Positions 1-9,412 of a stretch of 64,000 nt of DNA are shown here, piece by piece. Location: positions 434,001 through 498,000 of the forward strand of contig NZ_JAWMTI010000004.1 in the NCBI RefSeq assembly GCF_036959255.1. The letters run 5' to 3'. The position numbers and the translations under genes are program-made. The stretch's first letter is position 1; every line of letters starts with the position of its first letter. Below the pieces are notes generated by a model that was given only the letters and a program-made list of their open reading frames with translations, ran no database searches and was not told the origin of the DNA. Origin of the DNA: Olivibacter sp036959255. Its GTDB lineage: Bacteria > Bacteroidota > Bacteroidia > Sphingobacteriales > Sphingobacteriaceae.

Positions 1-811
1 GGCTTTGCCACACATTAAATCCTCTTAATCGGGATTGACTACTTAAAAAACTGTGTCGTTTGTTGGCTAACAGCAAGCCACCACAAACAACGGCCAGCAC
101 ACCCGAACAATGTGTCTCCTCCGCAGCAATATACATCACATAGGGAGTTACGATCGTAAGTACAATATCAATTTGCGGATCGGTTGGTAATAATTTATGA
201 GCCTTCATGAAGATCCATCCAATCGCTAAACCCACACCTATACCTCCGGTAACCATCCACCCGAAATTGAGCGCCGCTTCATGCCACACAAATTGTCCGG
301 TGGCAACGGCAATGAGTGCAAATCGGAAGATAATCAAAGAAGAGGCGTCGTTCATTAAACTTTCACCTTCCAAAATAGAGACCATCCTGCGCGGTACTTT
401 TACAAATTTTAAAATGGCAGTGGCACTCACGGCATCAGGTGGTGATACGATACCTCCTAAAACAAAACCGAGGGCCAACGAAAATCCCGGAATAAAATGG
501 TTGGCTACAAAGGCTACTGAAAGTGCTGTTAAGAATACGACCACAAAGGCAAAACTGACAATAATGCGACGCCAACGCCACAGTTCTTTCCAAGAGGTCG
601 CCCATGCTGCCTCGTATAGCAAGGGAGGAAGAAAAATTACAAAAATGAGTTCCGGCTCAATATGTACACGCGGTAAACCAGGAATAAAACTGATAAGTAA
701 ACCAGCGATCACCAATATGATCGGATAGGCAATGCGTAATTTCTTTGCAAGCATGATCAGTAATAAAATCACGATTAGCAAGCCTATATAAAAAGGAAAG
801 TGATCGAACAT
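1..811 (-). CDS. Na+/H+ antiporter, CPA1 family (3' end outside window)
   Basis: The minus-strand frame opens with ATG at 811 and stays open to base 1, so about 270 N-terminal residues are visible and the C-terminus is cut off. The protein is strongly hydrophobic, with successive membrane segments from the start (MFDHFPFYIGLLIVILL). It carries CPA1 hallmarks: FLPPLLYEAAW, GGIVSPPDAVSA, and an EGESLMNDASSL stretch containing the Asn-Asp pair of the ion-binding site. Family knowledge gives exchange of cytoplasmic Na+ (or K+) for protons at the inner membrane, for pH and salt homeostasis. Eukaryote-like NHE and bacterial YjcE-type members share these motifs, so the exact cation is not predictable. 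The upstream neighbour is a decayed regulator, and no operon partner is visible. Confidence 0.88.
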   Translation of the reverse strand, partial: MFDHFPFYIGLLIVILLLIMLAKKLRIAYPIILVIAGLLISFIPGLPRVHIEPELIFVIFLPPLLYEAAWATSWKELWRWRRIIVSFAFVVVFLTALSVAFVANHFIPGFSLALGFVLGGIVSPPDAVSATAILKFVKVPRRMVSILEGESLMNDASSLIIFRFALIAVATGQFVWHEAALNFGWMVTGGIGVGLAIGWIFMKAHKLLPTDPQIDIVLTIVTPYVMYIAAEETHCSGVLAVVCGGLLLANKRHSFLSSQSRLRGFNVWQS

Positions 812-965
812 TTTACAATTTTCTGAAAAAAATAATGGAATTGAATATGCAATATAAACCTCTTCCGGGACTTAGCCCGCAATTATTTTGTTTGAGTGCG
901 TATTGTTATGTTAAAAAGCTAAAACAATAAAAAATATTTATAGTCAATCAATACTTAATGAATCC

Positions 966-1231
966 CTACAGCTTTAACAAACTTTCCTTTTCTTTAACGC
1001 GGTCGACGTGAGCTATTCCCTAATCGTCAATCGTTGATAAAAGTGGAAGCAAGCTTTTACCCAATCCGGTTAATTGATATTCGGATGCCGCAATCTAGGT
1101 CCTCTTCAATTTTTTTTTCGTACATGTTTGCTGGTCTCTTTTCCTTTTTATCGTTGATACCGAATCTTTTCTCGGTTATTGTTTTGCCATGTATTTCGGC
1201 GAAAATTTGCTCCAAGATAATTAAAAATATT
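966..1231 (-). pseudogene. decayed HxlR-family transcriptional regulator
   Basis: Reading the minus strand, the frame gives EYQLTGLGKSLLPLLSTIDD followed by a TAG stop (1020-1022) and then GIAHVDRVKEKESLLKL. This matches the C-terminal wing and last helix of HxlR/DUF24 regulators, where a conserved Trp-Gly follows this helix. The stop sits at that Trp position (TGG to TAG). Further upstream the homology shifts frame (KKIEEDLD, resembling the LEEDGLI part of the wing) and an in-frame TAG appears. The reading frame is therefore broken at least twice. An intact HxlR regulator is present at 59148-59495, so the family is active in this genome. The family assignment is my pattern match, and the 5' limit is approximate. 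Confidence 0.5.
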
Positions 1232-1394
1232 TAGCTAATACAAAGGGTTTTGCCAATGAAGAGTTGGCTGCTATTAGTAAAGCAATCGAGCGATAGATCG
1301 CTCAAAAAAAGAAATATTTCTCGAAATACCTGATGAATAAAACAAAAAAGCCAAAGAGGCGTTTATAAGATAAGGTTTAGGTTGATTATAACAT

Positions 1395-1434
1395 ACAGAG
1401 GCTCTTGCTACCCAAAGCAGGGCCTCTGTTGTTT
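1395..1434 (+). terminator. rho-independent terminator of a lost gene
   Basis: ACAGAGGC (1395-1402) pairs with GCCTCTGT (1422-1429) and is followed by a T-rich run. No intact plus-strand gene ends here. Just upstream, a short frame at about 1234-1299 (ANTKGFANEELAAISKAIER then stop) looks like the last residues of a vanished coding sequence that I do not recognise. Confidence 0.5.
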
Positions 1435-1436
1435 TC

Positions 1437-1467
1437 TTGCTGTTTAAAAGAAAAACATATATTTTTA
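1437..1467 (+). promoter_or_regulatory. Bacteroidota-type promoter, candidate
   Basis: TTG (1437-1439), a 20-base spacer, then TATTTTTA (1460-1467), one base off the TAnnTTTG -7 box. It lies about 90 bases upstream of the DUF1905/YdeI gene starting at 1557, directly after the terminator. Confidence 0.35.
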
Positions 1468-1556
1468 GTGGGGATTGTAAAAAGTAGCATGCGAAATAGG
1501 CTAAACTAACTGCTTTAATGCTACATGCCTTTATTGGAAACTCAAAATAAAAAAAT

Positions 1557-2039
1557 ATGCACCAATTTGACGCTGAAATAAACATTATTGGTATCAATCC
1601 CTTTGTGTATGTGCCTGAAAAGATCCTGCAAAGTATATTTAGGGAAGCTGGGAAAGATAAGGGGAAGATCCCTATTCGGGGAACCATTAATGGGGATCCT
1701 TATCAGCAAACGTTAGTGAAATACCAAGGAGATTGGCGTCTCTATGTTAATACATCGATGCTTAAAAACTCGCCGAAGCGCATCGGTGAGGTTGTTAGAT
1801 TGACGCTAGCGATTGATTCCGGTGATCGAACGATTAAACCACACCAGAAGCTTATAAAAGCGCTCCATGAAAACCAGGAAGCAAAGAATATCTTTGATAA
1901 GTTAAGCCCTTCGCTACGGCATGAAATTGTTCGATACATTGCCAACCTAAAAACAGAAGCAAGCATTGATAACAATGTGATCAGGGCTATTGATTTCTTA
2001 TTGGGAAAGGGGCGATTTATCGGACGAGACAAACCGTAG
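1557..2039 (+). CDS. YdeI/OmpD-associated family protein with DUF1905 domain
   Basis: The 160-residue protein has two parts. Residues 1-90 form a small beta domain of the DUF1905 type (FREAGKDKGKIPIRGTING, LYVNTSMLKN, RIGEVVRLTL). Residues 100-160 form a helical YdeI/OmpdA-like tail (KALHENQEAKNIFDKLSPSLRHEIVRYI). In this family the tail is often described as related to bacteriocin protection or outer-membrane porin expression, but no biochemical activity is established. It lacks a signal peptide, so it is probably cytoplasmic. It stands alone, and its stop lies 10 bases from the convergent stop of the DsbA-like gene. Confidence 0.8.
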   Translation: MHQFDAEINIIGINPFVYVPEKILQSIFREAGKDKGKIPIRGTINGDPYQQTLVKYQGDWRLYVNTSMLKNSPKRIGEVVRLTLAIDSGDRTIKPHQKLIKALHENQEAKNIFDKLSPSLRHEIVRYIANLKTEASIDNNVIRAIDFLLGKGRFIGRDKP

Positions 2040-2048
2040 CGGGTGATG

Positions 2049-2765
2049 CTAATCACAATCGCCATCTGGTGTGCAGACATCGCCGTGTATCCTATTATTT
2101 ATACCTAAGGACGGATTTGCCTCAAGCCATTCGCTAAAGGAGTTTTGTAAGGTTTGACGAAATATTTCGATTGGTTGAGCGCCGGATATCCCCTGCTTTT
2201 GATTGAATAAAAAGAACGGAACTCCTCTTATTCCCAAATTCCGCGCCTCTGCTATATCCTGGTTAACGAGACGAGCATAATCTTCATTTGTTAATGCTTC
2301 TTGTATCTCTTCATCCGTTAATCCAATTTCTTTACCTATTTCGACCAATGTTTCTGTGTTTCCCAGATTACGGCCAAGTATAAAATAAGCCCTAAAAAAA
2401 TGTTCTTCAGCGATTTCACCCAAAGCCTTTTTTTTGGCAAATTGTATGATTCGATGGGCTTTAAAAGAGTTTGCAACAACCGCAATGTCTAAATTATACG
2501 CTAAACCGACTTCTTTTGCCATGCTGTTCACACGGAGATGCATTGCCTCCGATTCGGCATAACTGATACCTTTGCGTTCGGCCAGGTACTGATACACGCC
2601 TAAAGGGGTGTCCATCTGTATGGGGATACTTGGATCCAATTGAAAACTTTTCCATACAACTTCCAATTTATCGTTGTTGTCAAATTGCGCGATGGCCGCT
2701 TCGTAATGTCTTTTACCTATATAACAAAAAGGGCACATAATATCACTCCAGATCTCTACCTTCAT
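2049..2765 (-). CDS. DsbA family oxidoreductase (FrnE-like)
   Basis: The protein is thioredoxin-fold, with the active-site motif CPFC at residues 11-14 (MKVEIWSDIM then CPFCYIGKRHYE) and the cis-Pro loop GIRGVPFFLFN near residue 175. Between them lies the all-helical insertion of the FrnE/2-hydroxychromene-2-carboxylate isomerase-like group. It lacks a signal peptide, so it should act on thiols or small molecules in the cytoplasm; relatives in other bacteria are linked to oxidative and metal stress. I chose the ATG at 2765 because homologues begin MKVEIWSD and an AGGA lies 10-13 bases upstream. The frame is open to an ATG at 2810, which would add 15 unconserved residues. The C-terminus ends in a Cys-containing tail (VCTPDGDCD). 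Confidence 0.88.
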   Translation of the reverse strand: MKVEIWSDIMCPFCYIGKRHYEAAIAQFDNNDKLEVVWKSFQLDPSIPIQMDTPLGVYQYLAERKGISYAESEAMHLRVNSMAKEVGLAYNLDIAVVANSFKAHRIIQFAKKKALGEIAEEHFFRAYFILGRNLGNTETLVEIGKEIGLTDEEIQEALTNEDYARLVNQDIAEARNLGIRGVPFFLFNQKQGISGAQPIEIFRQTLQNSFSEWLEANPSLGINNRIHGDVCTPDGDCD

Positions 2766-2930
2766 CTTCTGTGTTTCCTGCACTTCATTTTGATTTGTAC
2801 GCATGACCATCCAATTTAATTTATTGCTTTAGACGTTTGATTCCTGTGGCTTTTCTATCAAAGATAAGCAATTTCGTTGGAAGCTAACCAACACAGTCAC
2901 TATACTCAAGTAAAGTACCGCAAAGAATAT

Positions 2931-5642
2931 TTATAGATTGCGCTGTGCCTTTTTAATAACAGCGTTCAGGTCGATTCCTTTATTTAATACGCCTTTAAAG
3001 AGATCACCTGTTTCCTTTAGCCTGTCATAGGCATTGTAAATAGTAAAGTCAGTCATTTTCAAACCTCGTTTTACTTCATCCCACGCAAGAGGCATGGAAA
3101 CGGTCGCATTTGGCTTTGGTCGTAAGGAATAAGGGCAGGCTATGGTGGCCCCTGGTCGGTTTTGTAAAAAGTCGAGATACATTTTTCCCTTTCGACTGCT
3201 TACTCTTCTTTGCAGGCTGGTGAAATCAGGGAGTTGTTCGTGTACCAGACTGACGATGATTTTTGCAAAAAGCTGCGACTGATCGTAGTCGTATTTTGCA
3301 CCCAGCGGTATGTAAATATGAATCCCGGTAGATCCGGAGGTCTTCGGGTAGCTCGGCACATTAAGGGCATCCAATACTTTTCTAACTTCTTGAGCGGCTT
3401 CAATGACCTGTTCAAAGGTATTCTTGTCTGGGTCGAGATCAATCACACAATAATCCGGGTTATCGGGCGACTGTATCCGACTGAACCAGGGATTCATTTC
3501 GATGCACCCTAAAGAAGCCATCCACAACAGGCTCGCTTCATCATCACCTACAAGATACTCCTTATGCTCACCTTCGTTAGTTGTATACGGATAGGTTTTG
3601 TCGAGCCATTCGGGTGCTTTTCCTTTTATATCTTTTTGATAAAAACTTGGCCCTTTTATGCCGTTAGGAAAACGATTCAAGGACATCGGGCGATCTTTTA
3701 GGTAGGGCAGGATAAACTCGGCTATTCGGTAATAGTAGTTGAACATATCCCGTTTGGTAATACCATCATCGGGCCAATAAATTTTACTTAAATGGTTAAA
3801 TTTAAGTTCTTTACCATTGATTTCTCTCGTTTGCGTTTCCTCACGTGGATTTAATAAAGTGCGCCGTTCATTTTTCACAGGTTTTGTGATGGTTTTGCTA
3901 TGTTTGTTTTCTGTGTTCACCACCGCCGCTTCTTGATCCATTGGTATCTCCATAACCACTTCATCCGCATCCTTATCCTCGCGCATACCTTTGAACGAGG
4001 CTTGCCTAAAAATTCCTTCACTGGTTACTTCGGCATAATTCACTTCGCATACCAATTCAGGTTTCAACCAGGTGGGTTTTGCACCTAGGCGTTGCGGGCG
4101 AAAGCGTGATGGTTTGTCTACATCAGGTTCTACTTCGAACGGACTTTTATCGGTGATCAAGGGTTTGAATCGTTTCATCATGTCCTTTTGCTTACTGTCT
4201 GAAAAGCCTGTACCAACCTTTCCGGCATAGCGAAGTCTTTTGCCGTCAAACACGCCCATAATCAAAGCACTGAATACCTTAGAAGTTCCTTCGTTGCGGG
4301 TAAATCCTGCGATTACTACTTCTTGCCGTCGCTGCACTTTGATTTTTAGCCAATCTTTTGATCGAAGGCCTGCCAGGTATTTACTATTCGCCTTCTTCGC
4401 TATAATTCCTTCCAATCCTACCTGTTCGGCTGCGTCAAAGAAGTCAATGCCCCTCGCTGCGAAAACCTTGCTTTGACGGATTCGATCATCATCGGTAGGC
4501 AATACATTCTGAAGAATAGCTTGCCGCTCCACCAAAGGCAACCCCATAAGATCTTTTCCTTCATACCATAAGATGTCAAAAACATAATAAACGAGATTAC
4601 CATCGGCCTCACTTCTCCAATTTTGGAGTGCTCCAAAATCGGCTAATCCTTTTTCGTTGAGCACGGCAATCTCGCCATCAATCACTGCATTGATTCGCCA
4701 TTTTTCTAAGAGATCAACAAGGGGGTAATATTTATCAAAGGGAATATTATTTCGGGAAATTAGCTTAACCGCGGTTTTACTAATTTTTGCAATGGCACGA
4801 TAGCCATCCCATTTTACCTCATAGAGCCAGTTAGGGTCATCAAAAGGTTCATTGATAAGGGTGGCTTTCATGGGTTTGATTGCAGTAGGAATACTAGTCT
4901 TGGGAGCTTTGTTTAGTAAGGCAACCAGGTCAATTTTTTGCGGTTCCCCACTTTCATCTACATTCGCCGCCAAGTGTTCGTCGGCTCTTTTTCTATTCTT
5001 TTCGTTGGTTATTTTACGATTTTTTTTTAGGCTTTCTACCTGCCCGTTCTTCCATACCTTGTCACCTTTTTTTTCTATTTCCTCCAGCGTTTTATTCGAA
5101 AGTACTGATTTATCCTTTTTTGTGATGTCAGACGTGCGTGCAAAGGCATCTTTATGTTTGATCAACAACCAGCCGTTTTCACCCATAGCTTCCGCTTTCA
5201 CCAGGGCATATTCCCCTTTCAGTTTTTGCCCGTGTATCCGAATTTTCAGTGATCCTTTGTGAAGCTGCTCCAGCAAATGTTCTTCTTGCTTTTTCTTGCT
5301 CGTCAATGTTTCGATAGGTTCGTAGGTACCCTCGTCCCAAACAATTACGGTACCACCACCATACTGCCCTTTAGGAATAATACCTTCAAATTGTCGATAG
5401 TCCATCGGGTGATCTTCCACCATCATGGCCAAACGCTTGTTCTGAGGATCGGTAGAAGGACCCTTTGGAACGGCCCAACTTTTTAGCACACCGTCCATCC
5501 CCAAACGGAAATCGTAATGTAACCGTGAAGCTTTGTGCTTTTGCACAACAAAAGTTAGCTGTTTCTTATTGGTGCTTTTGCCAGCTTTCGGTTCGTGTGT
5601 TTTTTTGAAATCTCGCTTCTTACGGTATTGATCAAGTGCCAT
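2931..5642 (-). CDS. ligD: DNA ligase D (phosphoesterase-ligase-polymerase)
   Basis: The 903-residue enzyme carries all three LigD modules, in the order seen in many Bacteroidota. A 3'-phosphoesterase domain covers about residues 25-160 (HYDFRL at 42-47, VEDHP at 75-79). An ATP-dependent ligase domain covers about 255-565, with the adenylated lysine in KWDG (K277), the DGEIAVL strand and the EGIIAKK motif. A primase-like polymerase domain covers about 612-903, with the metal-binding DLDPD at 735-739. Family function is bacterial non-homologous end joining with Ku, filling and sealing double-strand breaks. A Lys-rich linker (about 170-225) joins the first two modules. No ku gene is visible in the window, so its partner would lie elsewhere. 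Confidence 0.97.
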   Translation of the reverse strand: MALDQYRKKRDFKKTHEPKAGKSTNKKQLTFVVQKHKASRLHYDFRLGMDGVLKSWAVPKGPSTDPQNKRLAMMVEDHPMDYRQFEGIIPKGQYGGGTVIVWDEGTYEPIETLTSKKKQEEHLLEQLHKGSLKIRIHGQKLKGEYALVKAEAMGENGWLLIKHKDAFARTSDITKKDKSVLSNKTLEEIEKKGDKVWKNGQVESLKKNRKITNEKNRKRADEHLAANVDESGEPQKIDLVALLNKAPKTSIPTAIKPMKATLINEPFDDPNWLYEVKWDGYRAIAKISKTAVKLISRNNIPFDKYYPLVDLLEKWRINAVIDGEIAVLNEKGLADFGALQNWRSEADGNLVYYVFDILWYEGKDLMGLPLVERQAILQNVLPTDDDRIRQSKVFAARGIDFFDAAEQVGLEGIIAKKANSKYLAGLRSKDWLKIKVQRRQEVVIAGFTRNEGTSKVFSALIMGVFDGKRLRYAGKVGTGFSDSKQKDMMKRFKPLITDKSPFEVEPDVDKPSRFRPQRLGAKPTWLKPELVCEVNYAEVTSEGIFRQASFKGMREDKDADEVVMEIPMDQEAAVVNTENKHSKTITKPVKNERRTLLNPREETQTREINGKELKFNHLSKIYWPDDGITKRDMFNYYYRIAEFILPYLKDRPMSLNRFPNGIKGPSFYQKDIKGKAPEWLDKTYPYTTNEGEHKEYLVGDDEASLLWMASLGCIEMNPWFSRIQSPDNPDYCVIDLDPDKNTFEQVIEAAQEVRKVLDALNVPSYPKTSGSTGIHIYIPLGAKYDYDQSQLFAKIIVSLVHEQLPDFTSLQRRVSSRKGKMYLDFLQNRPGATIACPYSLRPKPNATVSMPLAWDEVKRGLKMTDFTIYNAYDRLKETGDLFKGVLNKGIDLNAVIKKAQRNL

Positions 5643-5783
5643 TGTTAATATTTTTAATAGCTATCTTGAATATTAACAAAAGAAATATTAATCAGTTTTA
5701 TCCAATCGGTTTGAGCAGATGTATGTCTCCTTTCACGCACCGATTCGGCCCTCGTATTAATAGGGCTCCGGAAACGAGTATAC

Positions 5784-6299
5784 TTACTGATCAAATTTAA
5801 TTCCGTCGACGGCTAATGTTTTGCAACTAACGGACACCATCGCATTCCCATAATTATCATTATAGGTGAAAGCGGAAAGCTGATCAGAATAACTATAGAG
5901 CGTTGCTGATTTGAACTCTAGTGTTTTAGGCGGATTTTTTCCATACGAATCGGTGACGGTTATTGTTCCGTCAAATTGGTTGCTTCGTTTTGACAGTACT
6001 TGAAGTAAATCCTTGTTGATTTTCTTAATCTCAAAAGTTAAATAGACATAATCTGATGGTGAGGGAGGAAGTTTCGATTGGGTTAATGTGCTGTCTTGCC
6101 CATTATTTGCTAAGGGAGCCTCATCTCTCTGGTATCTCGTAACGGAGGTGCTAACGGAGTTTAAGTCGGCCGTAACATCCTTACCATTAAAATTTATTAC
6201 CATCTGAATTTTATTTCGTGGATCTTCGGATTGTGCATTAACTACGTTTCCTTTGAAAATAAGTAATGCCAACAATGGAAAATATAATAGTCTGTTCAT
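5784..6299 (-). CDS. secreted protein with TssD/Hcp-like pattern
   Basis: From the ATG at 6299 the protein begins with a clear signal peptide (MNRLLYFPLLALLIFKGNVVNAQ), so this start is preferred over the in-frame ATG at 6374. The mature part of about 150 residues is beta-rich. Its layout resembles the Bacteroidota T6SS tube protein TssD: an opening strand pair (MVINFNGKDV), a central LTFEIKK strand, a G-T-I-T-V hairpin, then KTLEFKSATLYSYSDQLSA, and a closing pair ending VDGIKF. A signal peptide is not expected for a T6SS tube subunit, and no other T6SS gene is nearby. It could be a periplasmic relative of that fold or an unrelated beta protein. The resemblance is by eye only. Confidence 0.7.
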   Translation of the reverse strand: MNRLLYFPLLALLIFKGNVVNAQSEDPRNKIQMVINFNGKDVTADLNSVSTSVTRYQRDEAPLANNGQDSTLTQSKLPPSPSDYVYLTFEIKKINKDLLQVLSKRSNQFDGTITVTDSYGKNPPKTLEFKSATLYSYSDQLSAFTYNDNYGNAMVSVSCKTLAVDGIKFDQ

Positions 6300-6426
6300 A
6301 ACCTTTATTTTATGTTTTCTATAGCTTGAACCCAAGCGATATATGCAAAAATAACGCAATGATGGAGGGTTCACAATAGATGAAAATAGGGGTTTTGATT
6401 TTAAACTCGATCAACGCTTTGCCGGA

Positions 6427-7092
6427 TTATTTTGTTATAGAGGTTAACTTAATATTTCTGAACCATCCGTCGGAAAGATACCCGGTCCAAAAGCCCAGCC
6501 ACCCTGTTTCGTCCTTACTAAGTCGGTTTATCGATAGCGTAGGAACCTGAACATCATTGATGTAAACGTCAACCCTTGTTTCTTTAACCTGTATCCGAAC
6601 GTGGAACCAGTCGTCTGGATTCAGATCAAGATTGAGTGCCGCTTCATATGTTCCGGGATGCTCATTACGGAGTTTATCCCACGTGAAAGTTGGGTGTGCA
6701 ATGTATTGTACACTGTGCGATTTTCTTTCCGGATTCTTAAAATTAAATGGACGAAAATAAACAGCCTCGTAGGTTTCGTCATCACCACCATGGAAGGCAA
6801 TGCCGACGAAACTCCGCTGGGGCGTATTGCTGCCTTTAATATCCGCTTCTATAATTCCTTCTTTAAAATTTATACCCTTTATCCGTAAAAATCCGTTGCT
6901 TCCCTGAGCCGTGAGGTAAATTTCTTGATTATTAAAAGTGACCGTCCGATTGACAGCTTCTGATTGTGCTTGTATCTCTTTTACATCCATGGTAATCGAA
7001 TCTTGCGCATACACGAAGCAGGAAGTGGAAAAGTTTATTAATATGAACGCAAACGTGATTACATGCTTGTTTTTTTTGTCAAATACTTTCAT
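6427..7092 (-). CDS. secreted concanavalin-A-like (LamG/DUF1080-type) protein
   Basis: The ATG at 7092 (MKVFDKKNKHVITFAFILIN) places a signal peptide at the N-terminus with probable cleavage after VYAQ. The frame extends to 7188, but that extension is unlike the family. The mature domain is a jelly-roll lectin/glucanase fold: an opening LTAQGSNGFLRIKGINFKEG, the FVGIAFHGGDDETYEAVYFRP core, PDDWFHVRIQV, and a closing strand GWLGFWTG...WFRNIKL. Family members bind or cleave carbohydrates, but catalytic residues cannot be assigned from this family. It is co-oriented with the TssD-like gene 127 bases downstream, and both are exported. Confidence 0.75.
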   Translation of the reverse strand: MKVFDKKNKHVITFAFILINFSTSCFVYAQDSITMDVKEIQAQSEAVNRTVTFNNQEIYLTAQGSNGFLRIKGINFKEGIIEADIKGSNTPQRSFVGIAFHGGDDETYEAVYFRPFNFKNPERKSHSVQYIAHPTFTWDKLRNEHPGTYEAALNLDLNPDDWFHVRIQVKETRVDVYINDVQVPTLSINRLSKDETGWLGFWTGYLSDGWFRNIKLTSITK

Positions 7093-7416
7093 GTGCTCTT
7101 TTTTTGAACTTATGGGGTGTAACGATTCGTTAATTGTTGGACAAAGAAGGGGAACCCAACCGAACTCACCAAATTCAATTTTGTTCAAAGCTGTTCAATT
7201 GTGATCAAGCTCGCGAGGAATTTATGCTGGCTATATGTTTATTTATAAATAAGGAAAAATAAGCGTTTCTCACTGAAACTTTTTAAGCGCATCAATTGTT
7301 CCATCCATAATACAATTCTACAACGATCCGTCAAGCGGTTTTTCTCTCAAAAATAATCGCATGAAAGCAGCCCGTGAAGTAATGATTATTAACCCAGTTT
7401 ATATAAATATTGGATT

Positions 7417-9357
7417 ATGAACAAGAATACCACGAAATTCGATAACATATTGAGTACATCTCCCTTTTATGGTCATGTCAACCATGAACCCGATTCCAGT
7501 AAAGAGCAGCAGCGTAACACCCCTGAAAAATCAATGCCTTTTTCCGATCAAATCGGCAATTATCAACGAAATAAAGGGATACCGAATGGGGCTTTTCTAC
7601 ATAGTAAAGTTTATATTATAGGTAGTGGGATAGGCGGTATGGCTACCGCCTATTATTTTATACGGGATGGACATATTCCGGCAGAAAATATCATATTTTT
7701 AGAGCAATTACAGATTGAAGGGGGATCCTTGGATGGAGCCGGTAATCCTCAAGAGGGCTATATTATCCGTGGCGGCAGGGAGATGGATATGACCTATGAA
7801 AACCTATGGGATATGTTTCAAGATATTCCGGCCCTTGAACTACCACCTCCTTATAGTGTGTTAGATGAGTATCGGCTGATTAATGATAATGATTCAAACT
7901 ATTCAAAAGCTCGGCTCATTCATAACCAGGGGAAGGTACAAGATTTCAGTAAGTTTGGATTAACAAAGAAAGACCAATTGGCCATCATCAAACTTTTATT
8001 GAAGAAAAAAGAGGATTTAGATGACCTGACAATTGACGATTATTTCAGTGAATCTTTCTTGAAAAGTAATTTTTGGACATTTTGGCGCACAATGTTTGCC
8101 TTTGAAAACTGGCATAGCCTACTGGAATTAAAACTATATATGCATCGTTTTCTACATGCAATTGATGGTTTGAATGATCTATCATCCTTAGTGTTTCCGA
8201 AATATAATCAATATGACACATTTGTAACTCCTTTGCGAAATTTCTTAAAGGAAAAAGGGGTGAAAATTCGATTTGACACACTGGTAAAAGATCTGGATAT
8301 TCATAGTAATACAGGAGGAAAAATAGTACAGGCTTTAATCGTGGATAAAGACGGAGAGGAAAATAAAATTCCTGTTACAAAAGACGATTATGTGATCGTA
8401 ACTACGGGATCCATGACAGAAGATACTTTCTATGGGAACAATGATACATCACCTGTCATCGCGCTTGATAACAGTCAGAGCGGGCAAAGCGCCGGATGGA
8501 AATTATGGCGTAACTTAGCGGCTAAATCATCCATTTTCGGTAAGCCTGAGAAATTTTGCAGCAATATCGAGCAATCGTGTTGGGAATCCGTTACCTTAAC
8601 CTGTCGACCTTCCGCCTTTGTAGAGAAACTGAAAGAATATGCCGTCAATGACCCTTACTCTGGAAAAACGGTTACCGGGGGAATCATCACTATTACTGAT
8701 TCCAATTGGTTGATGAGCTTTACCTGTAACAGACAACCCCATTTTCCGGAGCAACCTGATGATGTGCTGGTCATTTGGGTGTATTCTCTTTTTATGGATA
8801 AAGAAGGGAATTACATCAAAAAAACGATGCCGAAATGCACAGGAAATGAGATTCTTACCGAATTGTGTTATCACGTAGGTATTATCGATCAAGCGGAAAA
8901 TGTCATAAAAAATACCATTGTTCGTACGGCTTTTATGCCTTATATTACTTCGATGTTTATGCCGCGGGCGAAAGATGATCGCCCAAGGGTAGTTCCCGAA
9001 GGATGTAAAAATTTAGGCCTCATTGGTCAATTCGTCGAAACGAATAATGATGTGGTCTTTACGATGGAAAGTTCAGTCAGGACCGCTCGGATAGCAGTAT
9101 ATGAATTACTGAACCTCAATAAACAAGTGCCTGACATTAATCCGCTCCAATATGATATTCGCCATCTATTAAAAGCGGCAAGAACGCTCAATGATGATAA
9201 ACCCTTTTTAGGAGAAGGCTTGCTCCGAAAATTTCTCAAAGGAACCTACTTTGAACATATTTTACCTACTGGTGGCGAAGAAGAGGGCGAACATGAATCT
9301 TTCGTAACCGAGCAGATCAATAAAGTAAAAGAATGGCTAAAAGGAATCAGAATTTAA
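7417..9357 (+). CDS. ohyA: oleate hydratase (FAD-dependent)
   Basis: The 646-residue protein matches the oleate hydratase (myosin-cross-reactive antigen) family over its full length. Features include the FAD-binding GSGIGGMATAYYF at 69-81, the GGSLDGAG loop with GGREMDMTYENLWDMF after it, and FVETNNDVVFTMESSVRTAR near the C-terminus. The family adds water across the cis-9 double bond of oleate to give 10-hydroxystearate, which can detoxify host or environmental unsaturated fatty acids. There is no signal peptide, so it should be cytoplasmic or membrane-associated. The gene stands alone behind a 228-base or longer leader region and ends at a strong terminator. A fatty acid desaturase lies at 32645 but is not linked. 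Confidence 0.95.
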   Translation: MNKNTTKFDNILSTSPFYGHVNHEPDSSKEQQRNTPEKSMPFSDQIGNYQRNKGIPNGAFLHSKVYIIGSGIGGMATAYYFIRDGHIPAENIIFLEQLQIEGGSLDGAGNPQEGYIIRGGREMDMTYENLWDMFQDIPALELPPPYSVLDEYRLINDNDSNYSKARLIHNQGKVQDFSKFGLTKKDQLAIIKLLLKKKEDLDDLTIDDYFSESFLKSNFWTFWRTMFAFENWHSLLELKLYMHRFLHAIDGLNDLSSLVFPKYNQYDTFVTPLRNFLKEKGVKIRFDTLVKDLDIHSNTGGKIVQALIVDKDGEENKIPVTKDDYVIVTTGSMTEDTFYGNNDTSPVIALDNSQSGQSAGWKLWRNLAAKSSIFGKPEKFCSNIEQSCWESVTLTCRPSAFVEKLKEYAVNDPYSGKTVTGGIITITDSNWLMSFTCNRQPHFPEQPDDVLVIWVYSLFMDKEGNYIKKTMPKCTGNEILTELCYHVGIIDQAENVIKNTIVRTAFMPYITSMFMPRAKDDRPRVVPEGCKNLGLIGQFVETNNDVVFTMESSVRTARIAVYELLNLNKQVPDINPLQYDIRHLLKAARTLNDDKPFLGEGLLRKFLKGTYFEHILPTGGEEEGEHESFVTEQINKVKEWLKGIRI

Positions 9358-9412
9358 GGCTTTAAATGATTCAAGCCGAATCCTCATTAGGAGGACCAAT
9401 CATTCAGATAAT

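Noticed and set aside
207..728. 173-codon plus-strand open frame
   Set aside because: It is antisense to the Na+/H+ antiporter, which has clear family motifs; the plus frame has none.
1274..1687. 137-codon minus-strand open frame
   Set aside because: It overlaps the start of the DUF1905 gene and the terminator at 1395, with low-complexity composition and no family pattern.
4852..5262. 136-codon plus-strand frame within ligD
   Set aside because: A shadow of ligD; the Ser/Phe-rich composition results from reading Lys/Glu codons backwards.
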